Assembly: GCA_963556145.1 (NCBI GenBank)
Contig: OY744464.1
Span: forward strand, 8,017,703-8,081,702
Direction of reading: 5' to 3'
Length of the DNA stretch: 64,000 bases
Source: Hygrocybe punicea
Taxonomy: Eukaryota > Basidiomycota > Agaricomycetes > Agaricales > Hygrophoraceae
Positions 22,833 to 37,050 of this stretch are shown one piece after another (the stretch's first letter is position 1; every line of letters starts with the position of its first letter). The notes beneath the pieces are model-generated. The model was not told the DNA's origin and ran no database searches. It was given only the letters and a program-made list of their open reading frames with translations. The translations under genes and the position numbers were made by a program.

Positions 22833-25428
22833 GTGGACGCCTGTCTCGAGAGGCAAAGGTCTGACACATTGCGGCAGGACCCTGTGGTGCGACTGTTAGA
22901 AATGAGGGACCAATTGAAAGATTATATGGACCGAGGCGAGCGTCTGGAGGGGTGGAACTTCCTCGATTTTATAACAGAAACCTACGAAGGAAAGATGCAA
23001 GAGCGAAAGGCGCCAAATCAGCCACGGAACAGGGGGAGGCCGTGCCATGACCGTTTTGCATATTTACCAAGCAGCGACAGGGGGGACCGATGCCGCGTGC
23101 TCCGCAGTGCTGGTCATGAAACACTGCCGGAGTTCACGGGACCCTGGCTTCCTCGCAATGACAAGGCCGAAGTTTATCAACTGTATTGTGCGCACATGTT
23201 GTTGTTGTTGGTTCCGTGGCAAGCGCCACGCGATGTTGTTCTGGAGGGACAAGGCCTTCCTGACGCTTTCCAAACTTTCAGAGAGGGTGCATGCCCAAGG
23301 TTCCGACGTTTTCTCTGCAACGTACAGTATTACCACGACAGCGCAGATTCAGCAGGTGCAAAACGAACAAAGGCTGTCCTGCCCCCCCACCAAGCCAGGA
23401 TTCTTCACGATGTTAATCTGGATGGGGCGGTCCCCAACATCGGTTCCGGTCTCCCCATGATTTAATGGACGGAGGAAGATGTCGAACATGCGAGGCAGGG
23501 CTGTTGGCCTGCAAGAGAAATCAATTTTGGTAAGGGTGCGATCGACATCGCTATGAAGGTCGGGATCTTTCAAGAGGATGCGGCCATGGGATTGATGACG
23601 GAAAGACGGCTCCGCATGGCCATGCAGCAAGACATGGCTCAATTCGAGGCTTGGAGCAAGATCATTCAGTCTTCCGCCGCTCCGTGGAAGAGTACAGAGA
23701 GCCCATTTCACCACGACCTGTTGGATTTGTCACACCTAACTATAGGGTCTTCACCGACACAATTGGAGGTGGTGGTGCTTTCACCAATTCAGGAGGATAA
23801 CCCCTCCCGGTTATGCGGCCTGAATGAGGATCAGGGTCGCGCGCATCACATTGTCCACCAGCATTTGAAGGATCATCTCGCAGGTCGCAATCCGAAACAA
23901 CTCCTCATGATGTTGTTGGGGCAGGGCAGCACTGGCAAGTCCACTGTCATTAATGCAATCACTCACACATTCGCAGAGCTCAACGCGTCTCATTTGTTAG
24001 CCAAGACCGCCACATCAGGGGTGGCGGCGAGCCTCATTGGAGGGGTCACTTTGCATTTGTGGGCAGGAATCCCCATAAGGACGCCACGTGCGGAGGGATG
24101 GGTTGAGCGCCCAAGCAAAGACATGGAACAGAGAAGAAACAACAATATAGTGCCCGCCCAATACGTGTTTATTGACGAGTGCTCCATGTTGACGAAAACG
24201 GTGTTGGCCTCACTGTCCAAAATCACAAGCACTGTGCGGGGACAATCCGCTGGAACCCAGTCAACGCTCCCTTTTGGGGGACTCAACATCATACTGGTAG
24301 GGGACTTCCACCAATTTCCTCCAGTGGGGAACATCACAGGTTCCTTATATTCAAAAGGTGGAAACCACGCATCTGACGTGCTTGGACGTTCTCTCTACCT
24401 TCAATTCAACACTGTCGTCAACCTCAGCGAGCAGAACCGAATCATGGATAAGAAGTGGAGCGAGGTATTGGAGCGCTCTTGCAATGGAGACTGCACCAGC
24501 GAGGACATTAAAGTGATACGGGATCTTGTTTTGACAACACCAGATTGCGACATTCCCAACTTCCAACTCCCACCGTGGGAGGATGCTATTCTTGTTACCT
24601 CACGTCATGGGGTCCGCATCGCCTGGAACAGGCATGCCCTCAGGAAGCATAGTCAGCGAACGGGCAACCCGGTCTGGCTCTGCCCCTCCGAGGACTTGGC
24701 GACGAGTCAAAGTCAGTGTGGACTGTCTTTATCCATTCATCCCTAATGAACTTATTTTTAAAGAGCAACCTCTCACTTTACGACAACATGTTGTAGTTGC
24801 AGGCATGAAAGACACATTGATAGGGAAACTACCGGAAATGGTTGAGCTGGCAGTCGGTATGAAGGCCATGGTGCTTTTAAACATCGCCACGGAGGCCGAC
24901 CTGGCCAACGGGACGAGGGGCGAGGTCATTGACATCATATTGGACCCCTGGGAGCCACCAGGCACTCTCACAGCGCTTCACGGCGCGAGCATTTTGTGAT
25001 ACCCACCTGCCCTGGTCCTTTTCAAGCCGGACATGGTCACGAACTTGTGACTGGATGGCATTCCCCCTGGTCTCATCCCCATTTCGCCATCCACTTCAAC
25101 TTTTACAATCCACGACGAAAAACAAAGCCCAACAAAGATCATCCACAGACAATTCACCCTCACAGCCGCATATGCCTTCACCGATTATAAATCACAAGGC
25201 CAAACAATATTGAATGTTGTCGTTGACCTCGCGAAGCCCCCCAGCGGATCCTTGAGCCCCTTCAGCGCTTATGTAGCCCTCTCTCAAAGCAAGGGAAGGG
25301 ACAACATCCGTTTGCTCAGAGACTTTCAGGATGAATTGTTCACCAAACACCCATCCGAGGACCTCCGAGATGAAGACGCAAGACTCAAGTCCTTAAATGA
25401 AATGACACAAAATCACCTCACCGTGTAG
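22833..25428 (+). pseudogene. Helitron PIF1-type helicase part
   Basis: A frame from 22833 meets a TAA at 23463-23465 and continues in the same phase to 24746. Helicase motifs in order are LNEDQGRA (Q motif), GQGSTGKST (Walker A), YVFIDECSML (Walker B, DEC), ILVGDFHQFPP (motif III) and NLSEQNRIM. After a frameshift near 24700 the C-terminal half follows in other phases: LPEMVELAVGMKAMV, then TAAYAFTDYKSQGQTI (motif V) and YVALSQSKGRDNIRLLR (motif VI). At least one stop and two frameshifts make it non-functional. Confidence 0.88.
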
Positions 25429-25430
25429 CT

Positions 25431-26361
25431 TCATTTAGTACAAGCTTTTGCCTCCTGTTGTTTCCTCCAACCAGTTTTGCGAAATGAATGCTTATGCACA
25501 CCATGTAACGTGAAATAAAAACATGACCGACTTACACCAGAGTCCCCACTTTAGTACATATCAAGAAACCAACAGGGCGCAAGCCAAGAAAGGCCATCAT
25601 CACTGCGTCTCATATTTACTACAGAACCTGCCCGAAACACAACAAATTCCCCATGCCAATGAACACCCTTCACGCCCCTATACACGGAGCTGAAAACATC
25701 CACGTTGGGGCCAAAGTTGGCCTTGTCGTCGGTGTAAAACAACTTAAAGGTGCAGGGCGACAGAGGTGTGTGATTTAAAAAAAGGAGATGGTCAGGAACC
25801 CTCTACCTCGAGAGACATAGTCTCACGGCCAACACCGTCCTCGTATCAAACACTTTACATAATTATTTACATCTATTTGTCTTTGGCAGAGAATTATGGG
25901 GGGGGATATGACCTTGCAAGCAAGGTGACATGGCAATCACATATTTAATTAGGGGAAATATCGCACAGAGTGTTTGATTTGTGAAAATAGTCCAGTGTTG
26001 GCCTTAACACTTGATATTTTTACCGAAACCGGACACAGGTAACTTCGAAGAACCACGTCAGAAAACCAACGCGCACCGCTTTCGATTCTGCCCCCAGTTG
26101 CCGCCAGTGACTCTAGATGGTCAAACCGCTTCATCGTGTAGCAAATAGAAAGCATCTGATCATAACATGGGCATTTGAGTGACCGGCAGTAACTTTCTTT
26201 TGGAGATAGGGGAGGTATAGGGTGGTTGGGTGGACTCGGTGCTCTAGTGAAGCCCACAACGCTGGAGCTTCAAAACAATTGTCCCCTGTCTCACACCTTC
26301 CACCTTGTCCAATACATCCATACAATTGTCGCGCCCTTTAGCCATCAAAACCAACTGCTCA
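25431..26361. other. Helitron 3' flank, no supported gene
   Basis: Contains a minus-strand open frame at 25742-25551 (63 residues, starting at a non-ATG codon) that reads like a protein end but has no recognised motif. The rest is AT-rich and unremarkable. Confidence 0.35.
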
Positions 26362-26769
26362 ATGTCATCTCCGAAAACCTCTGATAGCTCAGCTGTCACC
26401 GTAACCCTCGACGAACTTGCACATGCTATTGATAGCATGGGGCTAACACAATCTGTTTCTGCACACGCATTATATCATTTGATCCTCCAGGTTCAGGCCC
26501 AACCCTCCACACGAACGAAGTTATCCCAACGAAAGACAGTCCTTAAACGTAAGTCAAATTTCCTATGCCTATACGCCAATATTTAATAATGCGTCTTTGC
26601 TACAGTGTCTACGGAGCCCTCTGCACCGAAGGAGTTTGTCATGATTAAACCAAACCCAGAATCTGTTACTCCTGCTCGCATTGAACAGCGCCGTAAGATG
26701 GTGGAACTAGCTAAGGCGGCTTTTCCTAACGGCGTCCCATCATCATACACCACTCAATCTCGAGTCTAG
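26362..26769 (+). CDS. Small hypothetical protein, 2 exons, 116 residues
   Basis: Exon 26362-26548 starts at ATG (MSSPKTSDSS), encodes a helical stretch (VTLDELAHAIDSMGLTQ, then ALYHLILQVQ) and ends at a GTAAGT donor. The intron 26549-26605 ends TACAG. Exon 26606-26769 continues in phase (STEPSAPKEFVMIKPNP ... EQRRKMVELAKAAF) to TAG. A clean intron and protein-like composition support a real gene. No domain recognised; upstream exons are possible. Confidence 0.5.
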
Positions 26770-27094
26770 AGAATGTTCGTATTGTGGGGGATCTTTGCCA
26801 CGGTGATGTCACAGGAGACTGATGAGTAAGTGGCAAGGTCATCCCAAATGGCTGTGATGTTGTTATGATATATATTGCATGGAATCTGATAGGCAATATA
26901 CAACAAATTTGCGGCGTTCTGCGAGTGTTGGCCCAGCCAGGATAAATGTTATCCTTTAATATCGAAGCACATGAATAGGTTCCAAAGCCAGGAAGTCGAG
27001 AACACGACGAGGATACACATGAAAGCGTTGCATATCACAACTAGGTATACCAACAGCAGCAAAGTGTGAACGTTCAGTTCGGATTATTCTCGGC
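26770..27094. other. No supported gene
   Basis: AT-rich spacer before the oxygenase relic. Its right part may contain more of that relic, too decayed to read. Confidence 0.3.
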
Positions 27095-27785
27095 GGCGGG
27101 TTGGGAGTCCAGGAGCTTAAGGACGAATGGCATTTATGGGACTCAGGAGCCCACATCTCCCACGTTCGGGGTGTATTGTTAAATGCAGAAGTCAAAAGCC
27201 CTGGTGCACTCAGGTGGTCAACGCAGGTGACATGCGCGAATTCCTCTGCGGTGCGGTGGCTACTACAAAGCGGTGATCCATCGCGTTGTCCAACCTCCTA
27301 GTGATCAGGGCTACACACGCTTGGGCTTCTTCTACTTCGTGATTCCAGACGACGAGAAGCAACTCGTTCCGTTTGAAAACACAAGCCAAGACTCCCAAAT
27401 GGGTCCGACTTCATTATTTGGTGGGAGTCAAGTCAGTGTATCTCAAATCAAATATTCATACAAGAATCTATCCAAACTACCACCACCCCGAAGTCTGTTG
27501 AGGGTGGCACTTTGGCAGATGACGTCAATCGCTATGGAACCCTTGAGTAAGTTCTGCGCCCTTCTCATGAAAAGATTTCACGAAACATACTTCCTGCTAG
27601 ACTCTTGCAATACTATAACCCGGTTCAAGAGACTCTTACGCCACTCTAAATGTGAGTTTGGCATTAGCCGTGCCATTATTGTTGCACCTGATTGTAAATC
27701 ACATATCCTATCTATTTCAGAGTTTGTTCTACCTCGCTGGTTGGGCATCCACCGGGGAAAAATAGTCTTGACTAAAGACAGTTGA
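27095..27785 (+). pseudogene. 2OG-Fe(II) oxygenase (IPNS-like) relic
   Basis: The piece LGVQELKDE matches the conserved GVQ-L segment that follows the first iron ligands in isopenicillin-N-synthase-like oxygenases. Further on, VNAGDMREFL, then GGYYKAVIHRVVQPP with the distal iron-binding His, and RLGFFYFVIPDDEKQLVPF with the 2-oxoglutarate-binding Arg are clear. An intron probably lies between 27150 and 27215. A frame change falls at the GGTGC duplication near 27255, just before GGYYKA. The 5' half with the HxD ligands is not recognisable, and the 3' end drifts into unrelated sequence. A truncated, frameshifted relic. Confidence 0.65.
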
Positions 27786-28604
27786 CCTGAATGTCGAACT
27801 TGAGAATTCAAAATTGTCCGACATGAGTATGGAAACCATCGAACTAAAGTGTGCCGGCTAGGATCCATACGCCTGAGGTATGGCTTTTAAGATGGCCACT
27901 GCCGTCCTACTCGGACTCTGACTCTGAGTGCGATGACCAATCCCTACGTCCTGGCACAAAGTCTTCCACCTGGCTCTAAGCACGTTTTCACTACCACAGT
28001 ACATGCAACTCTATTGATAGTTACTAGGACAAAGTGACAAGGCAGTAGATTATAAATTGAAACTCCACGAACCCAAATAAATGATAGGACCAATAAGCTT
28101 ACCGATTGACGACTAGGAATTACTGTAAAGAAAAGGGGTTTATATTCGGTTGGACGACGATGTCATGATGCCTAAGAACCACCCTACTTGAGCAAATAAT
28201 TTGGAAAAAAAAAGATTGACTAAGAAGACATACATGGTCCCCGCACGATGAGCTAAAGAATGTTGATACATGTAAGCGCGGGTTGGCCATTGAATCCAGA
28301 ACATAAACCCACGTAATATATCTGAGTGGGCCGGAACTTCGCATCAGTTCAGTCCCATAGCTCAATCAAGGCAACGAACTCACGAACAGCCAATCTGCAG
28401 AGTGACAAAATCGGTGAGCTCCTCCTTAGGTGAGGCCCTTGTGAGGACAAAGCTCACCTCAAGCTTGACCATGACGCTGCACTGTGGATGCGACCCAAAA
28501 AAGAGTGCGTGAAATAAGAGTAGAGCAAGAAACCAGAGTACGCACACTTGGGCATCTCTTCCATTTTATATTACTAAACCTTATGGGCCGGAAGACGCCA
28601 GAGC
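27786..28604. other. No supported gene
   Basis: No motif, splice-consistent frame or repeat identified on either strand. The left end of the minus-strand gene that follows may extend into it. Confidence 0.35.
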
Positions 28605-29316
28605 CTATGCTAACGGCGCGTTGCTTAGTCTCCCTCGAAGACGCCAGGCTCTCTGTTTTCTGGGATTGCATGCGCTGTTTCTTTTGAAGCACTGTAATGC
28701 GTAACAAGGATCAGTCAACTCATGCTCCGAGTCGTTAAACTGCCATATAAATGCACACGTACTTTCAAGAGCTGAGCGTGTACAATTGGCATCAGCCCAA
28801 CTGTGTTGATGAAGATCGAGACAAATTTCACCTTCAATAGCTCTCGCAGCTTCCTTCACCGCCATTGCAGCATCACTCTCCGCCTTTTCTGCCCTCATTT
28901 CTGCTTTCCGGGCGGCTTCCGACCTTGGATCATGGGCATCTTCGAAATCAGCGACAAATTGCGCAAGCGCATCTGCCCCTGGAGGTTGAAATGCTCCACT
29001 GATGGAAACCAAAGCATACAATAAGCAGGAGGCAGGTCTTAATGGAAGCTAAACACACGTATTACTTATGCAGTTACCCATTAATGTTGTGAGGCAAAGT
29101 CTGCAGAGTTTTAGAGATAGTGAAATGGTGAGGAGAGCATGCAGAAATAAGTAGCGTGAATTTGTGATTAATATGAATATGGCGTACCTGATGAACATCA
29201 TTTTTGACATTGACGTTGATGGTGTTGGTGTTCCTGGTTTGTGCATCCGAGTCGCCCAAGATCCGATTCGCAGTGAGAAGATAAAAATAAATCGTCAGCA
29301 TTCTTGAAATTACCAT
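28605..29316 (-). CDS. Hypothetical protein with Ala/Glu-rich helix
   Basis: Minus-strand exons ending at 29188 (DSDAQTRNTNTINVNVKNDV), 29100-29078 (TLPHNIN) and from 28998 join in phase through introns 29187-29101 (GTACGC...CAG) and 29077-28999 (GTAACT...CAG). The third exon reads PPGADALAQFVADFEDAHD, then an Ala/Glu/Lys helix, then a His/Trp/Cys-containing segment to a stop at 28605. The 3' end is uncertain because another phase (28707-28459) also looks coding. The start is uncertain too: 29316 is the first ATG of the frame. No family recognised. Confidence 0.4.
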
Positions 29317-29891
29317 TTATTTACAGCGACGTCTGCTCGAAATTGGGAAAAGAACATGGGTATGAGTATGGTCATCGACACACATGGTCTCTACGGTGCC
29401 TTATTGCGTACCTCCAACAAAAAACCTGAACATGAAGTAGTTGAGTAAAAAGGACTAGTCAAGTAACCTGTTGATATGTACCTATGGCGCAGGGACGCCT
29501 CCGCCACCTCACGGAGAGAAACGGCGAACATTTGCATGTTTTTTCCGTAAACGGCTCACAATCTGGTAACTTGCCCTGCGAATGGGCCAAGGCTATGCTT
29601 CCAGAACTTCGGCAGCAGAGTGCAGCAGGCGTTGCTGGCAGCAGGAGCATATGCATCACACTGACATCACAGTCGTTAGCGCATGATGCATGACGCATGA
29701 CGCGTTAATCAATGACTATAGGTTGTTGTGCAAAGTTCAATTGATCAAGCTTTCAAAAATTTCAAGTCCGAGATCCAATTCGCTGATCTTTTCGGATCGA
29801 TGCGCGAACGAAGTGGTACTACCGTGACGGAGCTCTGACCCGCCTTTATTGTAAGGATAAGTATCGATAAGTCCTTGCTTCCCAGCTTATC
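29317..29891. other. Intergenic, no supported gene
   Basis: Divergent spacer between the minus-strand hypothetical gene and the alanyl-tRNA synthetase fragment. A GCATGATGCATGACGCATGACGCG triplication lies near 29681-29704. Confidence 0.35.
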
Positions 29892-31595
<1,704 letters not shown>

Positions 31596-31912
31596 CATTC
31601 TTACTGTTCCCTGAAACTATCTGATCTGGCACAGTCTCCGGTTGGTAAAAAGCTTTGAGGACTTGACATATTATACTGTGAATAGTGTCGGCTGATTAAA
31701 CAAATGATTATCTCTCATCATATACGGTGAACGGTGGTTTACACTCGTGAGGTCGTGGGAAACGGCAACTCTTGCTCCACATCCCAATTCCGTGTCAAAG
31801 TCCATCATACCGACTTTTGGTACTTGCAGAAATCCCAGGTACAGCAGGCCGAGAATCTGGGCGCCAAAAGAGTCCATTTACTTGTTTTCCATTAGTTACG
31901 ATCACCCTCGAT

Positions 31913-32846
31913 ATGCAATTCGACAGCAATCTTGATAACAAATTCGACCAGACCAATCTGAACACAGTTAGGAGAAACAAGGACCGCGCCACGTACGACA
32001 AGCATTCAGTAGCTGACATCTTCCGGCAGGCAAAGATATGTCATGTATCCTTCATCCATGATTTTCTACCGCAATGTGTTCCGATGATCGGTGCTCTTGA
32101 AGAGACTGCGGAAGGCGACCTGTTCATTTACTTCCATGGTGATTTATTTATGTAAATAACCAAATACTTCCTCGCTCATCAGTGTTGGAGGTTATCCAAG
32201 GACTCGCTTCATCCAAGCCTTACTGGAGAGAGGAACGCCGATGACTGCGACTGCCACGATAATGGATGGCTATGTCCTAGCCCTGAGCGTATTTCACAAC
32301 TCGATGAATTATCGTAGTGCGGTCTTGCACGGCGTCTCACTACCGTTTGAGGACGACGACGACGACGACGCTAAGATGCGTGCGCTGAAGTTGATCGTCG
32401 ACTCTGCTACGCCTGGGCGTTGGGAGAACTCCAGGTGAATTTTCCAAAGATTGTGCAGTCGTGTGTCAATGGTGTAAACAAATTTCATCGCTCCAGACAA
32501 CCAAACGATGCCGAACTAAAGGGAACCGGTATAATTAGGATGCAAGTCGAGAGCGGGAGGTAACACCAGCCAATGCGATGTCCTTTGTTCCGCTCCTAAT
32601 TAGTATTTCGGAAGCGCCAAAACCCGCAGCGGCCCCCCCAAAGATGACCGCAAGGTAATGAGATTTTTTATATCTGGCGCACTGTTATGAAAACACGTCC
32701 ATCCATCCAAACAGGATATCGAGGATACCGAGCTGGTTTCTGCAACATGGACCGGTGTGGTGCCGGTTATTTCCGTGGCGGGGGAGCCGGAACCTTCGAC
32801 ATATGCTCCGCCGCTCGTCCCCGAACATGTCAAAACATTGAAATGA
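31913..32846 (+). CDS. PNPOx-like flavin-binding split-barrel protein
   Basis: Five exons (31913-32138, 32191-32434, 32497-32559, 32615-32654, 32715-32846) give a complete 234-residue protein ending in TGA. Introns of 52-62 nt are all GT-AG. The order matches the pyridoxamine 5'-phosphate-oxidase-like 2 family: RRNKDRATYDKHSVADIF, KICHVSFIHDFLPQCVPMIG, IYFHGYPRTRF, TATIMDGYVLALSVFHNSMN followed by YRSAV, PGRWE, ELKGTGIIRMQVESGSAKTR and a TWTGVVPV end. Members bind FMN or heme; the substrate cannot be predicted. An Asp run (residues about 137-142) is unusual but in frame. Two acceptors need a downstream AG rather than the first one (introns 1 and 3). Probably functional. Confidence 0.88.
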
Positions 32847-33639
32847 CCTTTTAGAAACACGAGCAGGCTTTCCGTTTGTCAGTACTAAATTACCATCACC
32901 TGTGACCTCGAATACTCACCTACCATCCGAAGACTCTTTTTAACTCCTCAACACCCTGATCTCGAATTCAACTTCGTGTTTTCTGATGTAAATTTCGGAC
33001 AAACTAATTCCCAACTCTCTGAAACTATTTGTTTACCCTATTCCACTCCCTACCATTTGTTGTAGACCTCTTCGAGCCACTGTTCAGCATACATCTTAAA
33101 CTAGGGCTCCTTAGAATTGTTTCTACCGATAATCCATCGAGAGCTCGGTGCTGAACGCAGCCTGCGGTGCTGTGTCAGGCAGTAAGCTCTCGGTAAAAAA
33201 GACATCTAGCTACAGTCACGCTCATGTAACAAAAAGGGCTTTTAGTCGAGTGTTCGTCTATTGATGCAGTTAGCAGTGCAAGTGCCTTGACTTTGACTTT
33301 ATGTGGACTGTTACATGTTACATGACAACTGCCTGACGGCTGGAACCAACACCAGTCATCTCAATCTTTTTGATACATGACGCGACTCGACTTCGACTTG
33401 AATTTGCTTTTTTACCGAGCCGCGGTAAGTTTCTTAAAAATATATCGAAATAACTGGCAAACCCTTCCATTGGACCGAAACGTCAGCACGCTGCAGATTT
33501 TATCGTTTCGACGTTAATCATGTCATGTCCGAATCTATGGCTACATCTGACAAGATACAAAATAATCTTAATAGATAGCAGAAATACGTGTGGATCCAAA
33601 TCAACAACTACTAACGAAGATAGTCCCCCAACCAAACTC
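32847..33639. other. Convergent intergenic region
   Basis: AT-rich spacer between two genes that converge (PNPOx-like on plus, Myb-like on minus). No gene, repeat or RNA recognised. Confidence 0.45.
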
Positions 33640-36600
33640 TCACCTCCCTAACGCAGGACCGTCCACACCGCGCCCAAGCCCCGAAAAAGCTAACTCACTA
33701 CTGAGTGGAGCCAACCCCAACTTTAGATTCGGCAGAGGATCCGTCTGTTGGTCCCCACCCGCATTTCCTGATGTGCCGGAGAGACTCCCAGTCTGAAATG
33801 AGGAAAGATCTAGTTTGCTATCAAATACGCCTGCATCCCAATCAACAAGGCACAATATCAAGACACAATCGAGATTTCGTGTCCCAAAGATCCACATACC
33901 AAGCTTCCGCAACCACCGCTGTCGAACCTGGTGGTAACCCCGACTTGGCAGGGCTTTCTGCACCAAATCCCACTTCTGACCATACTTGGCGACAGCCTAG
34001 ACCAAAGAAAATCAATCCTTTCGCCACAGAAACCAGCCAGAAACCCACTTGAGCAAGCAATTCATCCTCTTCCTTGCTCCACTTCACATATGGACTTCGT
34101 GGCCGCTTCCCGGGTGTAACGATCTGCATCTCTTGCTTGCCCACCCTCACTACGCCTCGACTCGCACTACTTGCCTCACTAATGATAACAGCCCCTTCAT
34201 TCAACTCAAGCGGCTGCATCAGTACTTTAGAACCCGGGTCACCAGCATCCAGGGACAACACACTATCTAATCCCAACTCAGTCTCCGCCTCGATCTCGGT
34301 GTCCGTCTGCCTTTTCGGCAGGAGTTGCTCCTTTTTCGAGTCCAAATCCCCACTGCTCTCGCAGCAAGCCTCGTGTAGCGGTATTGATACCGCCCGCCGG
34401 GGATCCAAGTCAGAATTGTCGTTTGGGAGTGGATTTGCTTGCCTGTCCTCACTGCGTGACCGCTCCAGCGATGAGGAACCAGACTGTCGCGTCGACAAAT
34501 CCGTAACATGGCCATGTGTAGGAGGCTGGACGTCCGGATGTATAAGTGGTAGAGAGGACGGCTGTAAGGACGGCTGTACCTCTGGTGATAAAGCCGCCCG
34601 AATGCTTCCCTGTTCCTCGTCCATGTCCTCCCTCACAGCCCTGTTGTGTATGCCCACATTTAAATCCGCAGCCGGAGCCCTATGACACGCCTCCATATTT
34701 TCATGCCGCTCACCTCTCCTCGGTGCTAGTGTCAAGTTTGAAGCCACCTCCCAGCTGTCGCTAAATCGTTCCACATCTTCCCGCAGAGGTGGATTTACAA
34801 GCCTGGACTTATTTTTCGGCATCGCAGAGACATGTGCCTCGCGCTCACCTATACTTCCCCGTTTTTCTGTGGAAAAATCGAAAAGTCGTTACGACATCGT
34901 AGGAGAAACTCTCCCTCACCATCTACCGTTGTTTTGTCCCCCCCCTCGCCCTCCCTGCGCTTGTCTTTCTCGTTCCAAAATTTGTCTCTCCCGCGACCTT
35001 GTCTTGACTGTACATTCCTTGCAGATGAGGTATTTTCGGCTTCAACACTTTTCAGCCGCCGATCTCCCTTCTTTTCCTTACCCTTTCTACCTTGCTCCTT
35101 CGAACTGAATACTGCAGCCTGGTCCGCAAGCACATCCAGAGCACTCTTTACTCTGCTAATGCCAATACCATTGGTCACATCATCCTCCGCTCCACCATTC
35201 GCTCCCGAATGGGGCCCTGCATCCAGAGTCACCTGCGTTCGCCTCACCAGCCCCGCACTTGCATTCGTGCCCCCTCCAGCGAGCTTCCGCCTCTTTGGGG
35301 GCACCGGGCTCTCAGGAATATCAATGGCGCTCGCCCGTCTTGTCTTCCCACTCCCATCCCTAGTAGAGGCATCCCCATTCGGCAGCGCCCCATCATCCAT
35401 CATAGAGCGTGCAGCGCTGAGTAGCGAGTCGAGCGGGGTCGGGGGATTCGTGCCCTTGCTTCTCCCACTATCCTCAACGGTTTTTTTCCGCGGGGTGATG
35501 GTTGGCACAGCTGAGTACCCAGGTAGCGGGACGAGATACTGCGGGCGGACGGGGCTGCCTGAGAACGAGGGCGAAATACCCAGAGGGCTGTTAAGGAATA
35601 CAAATGCAGGATTCGGGTCATGAGGAGTGTGCACCTGGCCCTGAGTGTGTGGGTGTGAATGAGGGAGTGTGAGTAGGTAGTGAGAGTTCGGAGGTGGACG
35701 TTTCGGCGTTTTGGGTGATGCAGCGGAAGACCCGTCCTCCAGTATTCGCTCGTATTCACGTTCCTTCCCCTTGGCGCTCCTGAGTCTGGTCATCTTCGCT
35801 ACACGCTCACGCCCGATTTTGCGGGCGGCTAATAATAGGTGCTCTGCACGAGCGTCTGACATCAATGAGTTCGAGGGCCCTCTGGTGTCCTTGGGACGCT
35901 TCATGGGACTACGGTAGTGGGATATGTCGGCTTTTGACTGATTGTGGAAATTCAAAGGGTTGCTGGTGCTTGTGGAGGTAGTAGCGGCAAGGGTATCTGC
36001 GAACTCGTCAACCTCATCTTCGGTTACCTCTTGCCCAGCGATTGCTGATGGCGGCGGCTCTTTTTCCTTATTTTTGCGCATGCGACCATGTTTTTGCTTG
36101 GCGTGTGTGGGAGTGGCAGTGACGTTTGAGTCGTAAGGGATTGGAAGGTAGTGGCTGTACGTAGGTGAGATGGTGAAGGGTTGGATGAGGAGGGGGCGGA
36201 GCTTAGCCAGCTCGGATTCGAGAGATGTGAGGCGCAGTTGAGTGTCTGCGAGCTACGGTGGGGTATCAGTTAATAAGAAAGTTATGAAGATGAAGTCGGT
36301 GGTTTGGCTGTGGTGTGAAATATTGGCAAACAGAATGGATTCAAGATCTTCTGAAATTGGCTTGCAACAAGCAAAGCAGAGGCCGACCCAAATGTAGCAG
36401 AGGGGTGATAAAGCGATGAGACGAACCTTCTCGCGGAGCGCCTTGTTATCCGATTCGAAAGAGAAACACTGGCGTTCCTGTGACTTTTACAATGTCGGAG
36501 AGGGCGATACACTCGTGTGCAATGACTCACCCCATCCGTCGCAACAGGGTTGCGGGATTTGTTGCGCTGTGCGATGAGAGCTTCTGCCGACCTTGCCCAT

Positions 36601-37050
36601 CCATCGGACTCGGACTGCCAGCGACTGCGCTGCTCTTCCGCTTGCCGGATCAAAAAGTCTCGCTGAACAGTTAATGAAGAAATGAGGTCGGCTTGAAGTA
36701 TTAGTTGCGAGGAATCTGGCGGGGTGTCGTTCGTGAGGCGAAGGACCTAGAATTTTTGGGGCTTTCTTGAAAATGATCTGAGGGAATGCAAAAATAAAAG
36801 TCGAACGGACCATGTCAACTAGTTCTTTTTCCCGAGAACTTGCGTTTAATGTGTCTTGGGACAACGAACCCATGTCTGTAAGTCGTTTAAGGAAGTATGC
36901 CCGCTCGGCGTCTGATACAGGCTGAGAGTAAGTGGATGGGCCGGGACTGGCCATAGCGGCTGCGGCGGGATCGGCTGGGGATGGAGATGGAGACATGGAG
37001 TGAATTATGTCACCGAGGGCGAGAGATGGCAGAGGTGGGTCGTTGGCCAT
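33640..37050 (-). CDS. Coiled-coil and Myb/SANT-domain nuclear protein
   Basis: One minus-strand gene from ATG at 37050. Exon 1 (MANDPPLPSLALGDIIHSMS, then ERAYFLKRLTDMG), a coiled-coil exon ending at 36531, exon 36477-36427 (RQCFSFESDNKALREK), and a large exon from 36252 to about 34858 that is Ser/Pro/Lys rich with SDARAEHLLLAARKIGRER and RRKLAGGG-like basic patches. Another disordered exon (about 34810-34017) leads to YVKWSKEEDELLAQ, and after an intron AVAKYGQKWDLVQKALPS continues with QVRQRWLRKLG. Together these form one complete Myb repeat with its spaced tryptophans. A last exon ends at 33640. About 900 residues. Likely a DNA-binding nuclear factor. Exon ends near 36800 and 34850-34820 are uncertain. 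Confidence 0.75.

Larger units (their letters stand above)
19312..25430 (+). mobile_element. Degenerate autonomous-type Helitron
   Basis: About 6.1 kb holds, in the expected order, a DUF6570-type N-terminal region, a Rep/HUH (Helitron_like_N) region and a PIF1-type helicase, as in agaricomycete Helitrons. Every part carries frameshifts or stop codons, so the element cannot be active as it stands. I could not identify the 5' TC end, nor the 3' hairpin plus CTRR end with confidence; a CCTTGCAAGCAAGG hairpin lies at about 25911-25925, but without a CTRR after it. No target duplication is expected for Helitrons. The coding parts are annotated separately. Confidence 0.88.

Noticed and set aside
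25911..25925. CCTTGCAAGCAAGG hairpin as the Helitron 3' end
   Set aside because: No CTRR follows within the usual 10-12 bases, so the terminus is left unassigned.
34074..35623. Plus-strand open frames of 203 and 263 codons
   Set aside because: They are antisense to the Myb/SANT gene, whose domain, introns and phase are clear on the minus strand.
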